NCBI RefSeq assembly: GCF_008642355.1
Contig: NZ_CP029193.1
Span: forward strand, 2,690,001 to 2,754,000
Reading direction: 5' to 3'
DNA from: Streptomyces venezuelae
GTDB lineage: Bacteria; Actinomycetota; Actinomycetes; Streptomycetales; Streptomycetaceae
DNA length: 64,000 bases
Within the stretch, counting starts at the first letter, position 1. Each line of letters starts with the position of its first letter. The position numbers were made by a program, and so were the translations under genes. The notes beneath the pieces were generated by a model. That model saw only the letters and a program-made list of their open reading frames with translations, did no database searches and had not been told where the DNA came from. Below are positions 62,535 through 64,000 of the stretch, piece after piece.

Positions 62535-64000
62535 TCACCCGATCGGGGAACGGGCAGCCCCGGACAGCTCCCCCGACACCCGCACGAACTGCTCCCTGAC
62601 CTCCCGGTACCGCAGCAGCTCCGCCGCCACCGGATCGAGGACCCGAGCCCGTCCGCACCCGGCCGCCGCCTCCCGCAGCCGCCGTTCCGCGTCGTTTCCG
62701 TACCGGCGCGCCGGCCCTCGCGCCGCGATCCGGCTCGTCCACTCCACGCACGGGCCGCCCACGATGCCCGCCAGCATCAGCAGCACCGGCACGCCCAGGT
62801 TCGGCGTGGCGAGCCCGACGATCTGGCCCACCAGCCAGACGCCGCCCACGACTTGCAGCAGCGTCATCGCCGCCTGTGCCAGGACCGCGACCGGCCACCA
62901 GCCCGGCCGCGGCGGCCGTCCGACCGGCACCCCCACCGTCACCGCCAGCTCGTCGAGCGCCTCGGGAAGCCCTTCAGCCCCCCGCACCGCGGCGTCCCGC
63001 ACGGCCTGTCCCCAGGGCAGGGGCAACCCTCGCGCCGCCTCGTCGGCCACCGTGCGCACGGCGTGCTCCACCCGCTGGCGCGCCGTCGCCTCCTCGTCCA
63101 CGGGCGGCAGGGCGACCGGCGTCAGCACACCCTGCGAGAACCGCCGCGCCTCGTACCAGCGCCACAGCCTGAACCACGGGTCCCCACACGCCTTGCCCGC
63201 GTGCCTGCGCCAGGCACGCTCCGCGGCGTCCCCGGCCGCCGCCGCGCCCACGGCGTCCGCGAGCCGGTCCGCGAACTCCTCGCGGGCCTCCTCGCTGAGC
63301 CCGATCCGCCCGCGGTTGCGGCCGGAGTGCGCCCCGGCGACGTACACCGGACGCAGGCGTTCCGCGGTGGCGTCCACGTCCGCGGAGATCCGACGGGCCG
63401 CGGCGCCCCGCTCCTGGGTGAACTGGCCGAGCGCCTCCCGCAGTTCACCGATCCCCTCCCCCGTCAGCGCGGAGATCGCCAGCACCGTGGCGCCCGGCTC
63501 CCCGTGCTCCCCGAGGGCGACGCCGTCCTCGTCGAGGAGGCGCCGCAGATCGTCGAGGACCTGGTCGGCGGCGTCGCCGGGCAGCCGGTCGATCTGGTTG
63601 AGCACCACGAAGGTGACTTCGGCGTGGCCGGCCATGGGGCGCAGATAGCGTTCGTGGAGCATCGCGTCGGCGTACTTCTCCGGGTCGACGACCCAGATGA
63701 CGGCGTCGACGAGCGCCAGGATGCGGTCGACGTGCTCGCGGTGCTCGCCGACCGCGGAGTCATGGTCGGGCAGATCGACGAGGACGAGCCCTTGGAGCTC
63801 GTCGGCGCCGGGTCCTTGGAGCGGGCGGCGGCGCAGGCGTCCGGGGATCCCGAGCCGGTCGAGGAGGCCCGCCGCGCCATCGGTCCAGCTGCACCCGATG
63901 GGCGCGGCGGTGGTCGGCCTGCGCACACCGGTCTCCGAGATCATCACTCCGGCGAGCGCGTTGAAGAGCGTCGACTTGCCGCTGCCGGTGGCCCCGGCGA
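62535..64000 (-). CDS. Membrane-associated GTPase, dynamin-like (possibly DynB), N-terminus cut by window end
   Basis: About 488 visible C-terminal residues; the N-terminus lies beyond 64000. At the window edge the P-loop AGATGSGKSTLFNALAG is readable, followed by DLPDHDSAVGEH (G3) and LNQIDRLP (G4, Asn-x-x-Asp). A helical region follows, then two hydrophobic helices (about 100-150 residues before the end, VAVLAQAAMTLLQVVGGVWL and LGVPVLLMLAGIVGG). This layout matches the bacterial dynamin-like proteins that stabilise FtsZ rings in sporulation septa; from memory dynA and dynB neighbour ssbB in Streptomyces. GTPase class is certain, DynB is inference. Confidence 0.82.
   Translation of the reverse strand, partial: AGATGSGKSTLFNALAGVMISETGVRRPTTAAPIGCSWTDGAAGLLDRLGIPGRLRRRPLQGPGADELQGLVLVDLPDHDSAVGEHREHVDRILALVDAVIWVVDPEKYADAMLHERYLRPMAGHAEVTFVVLNQIDRLPGDAADQVLDDLRRLLDEDGVALGEHGEPGATVLAISALTGEGIGELREALGQFTQERGAAARRISADVDATAERLRPVYVAGAHSGRNRGRIGLSEEAREEFADRLADAVGAAAAGDAAERAWRRHAGKACGDPWFRLWRWYEARRFSQGVLTPVALPPVDEEATARQRVEHAVRTVADEAARGLPLPWGQAVRDAAVRGAEGLPEALDELAVTVGVPVGRPPRPGWWPVAVLAQAAMTLLQVVGGVWLVGQIVGLATPNLGVPVLLMLAGIVGGPCVEWTSRIAARGPARRYGNDAERRLREAAAGCGRARVLDPVAAELLRYREVREQFVRVSGELSGAARSPIG

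Overview
The window is very GC-rich with dense short-gap genes, frequent GTG starts and a few TTG starts, paralogous aminopeptidases, LAxTG surface anchoring, a Nur-type box, mycothiol-type and MsiK-type physiology. All of this points to a Streptomyces chromosome core region. From memory, unverified, the gene order (sodF, aminopeptidase N, subtilisin, asd2, second aminopeptidase N, malQ, ROK sugar operon, PknG cluster, ssbB) resembles the SCO2633-SCO2684 stretch of S. coelicolor. No rRNA, tRNA, prophage, integrase or CRISPR was seen.

Layout. 1-9.9 kb: the tail of an amino-acid permease, an Fe/Mn superoxide dismutase behind a nickel-repressor-like box, a DsbA-like thiol protein, the first aminopeptidase N, an AbiEi-like/PD-(D/E)xK protein, and exported serine hydrolase and phosphoesterase genes with a Nudix hydrolase. 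10.1-25.1 kb: a secreted subtilase, an ECF sigma factor with a coupled membrane partner, aspartate-semialdehyde dehydrogenase, an MFS/LysR pair, an FAD monooxygenase, the second aminopeptidase N, and a LysR/EamA pair. 25.2-27.5 kb: an FAD monooxygenase gene broken by a single in-frame TAA, facing a TetR gene across a 97-bp array of 14-bp palindromic operators. 27.5-35.5 kb: a small membrane protein, MalQ preceded by a translationally coupled Cys-containing repeat peptide, a secreted GH84-type protein lacking the usual catalytic Asp pair, an HNH protein and an MscS channel.

35.6-37.65 kb is the one region without intact genes. The 3' remnant of a regulator gene, itself carrying a TGA, ends exactly at a 1.48-kb imperfect inverted repeat that holds five copies of a 24-bp motif. 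37.8-44.6 kb is a sugar-uptake operon: ROK regulator, lipoprotein binding protein, two permeases, GH4 phospho-glycosidase and BadF-type kinase, with no local ATPase.

44.8-55.6 kb is the most interesting coding block. It is a GlnX-GlnH-PknG-like signalling system, with the order membrane protein, solute-binding protein, coiled-coil protein and PknG kinase, extended by a PP2C phosphatase, a von Willebrand A protein and an FHA protein. Kinase, phosphatase and FHA protein all start with paired zinc-ribbon motifs. The likely logic is: extracytoplasmic ligand (probably acidic amino acids) is bound by GlnH, relayed by GlnX to the cytosolic kinase, opposed by PP2C, and read out by the FHA protein. 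55.7-64 kb: a PCMT-like methyltransferase, a truncated haemoglobin, the EttA/thioesterase/unknown operon, a thioester-domain LAETG surface protein, an SsbB-like protein and a membrane GTPase (possibly DynB) cut by the window edge.

Several gene junctions (about 39.0, 41.4, 52.8 and 54.2 kb) carry short tandem repeats that multiply stop codons into all three frames.
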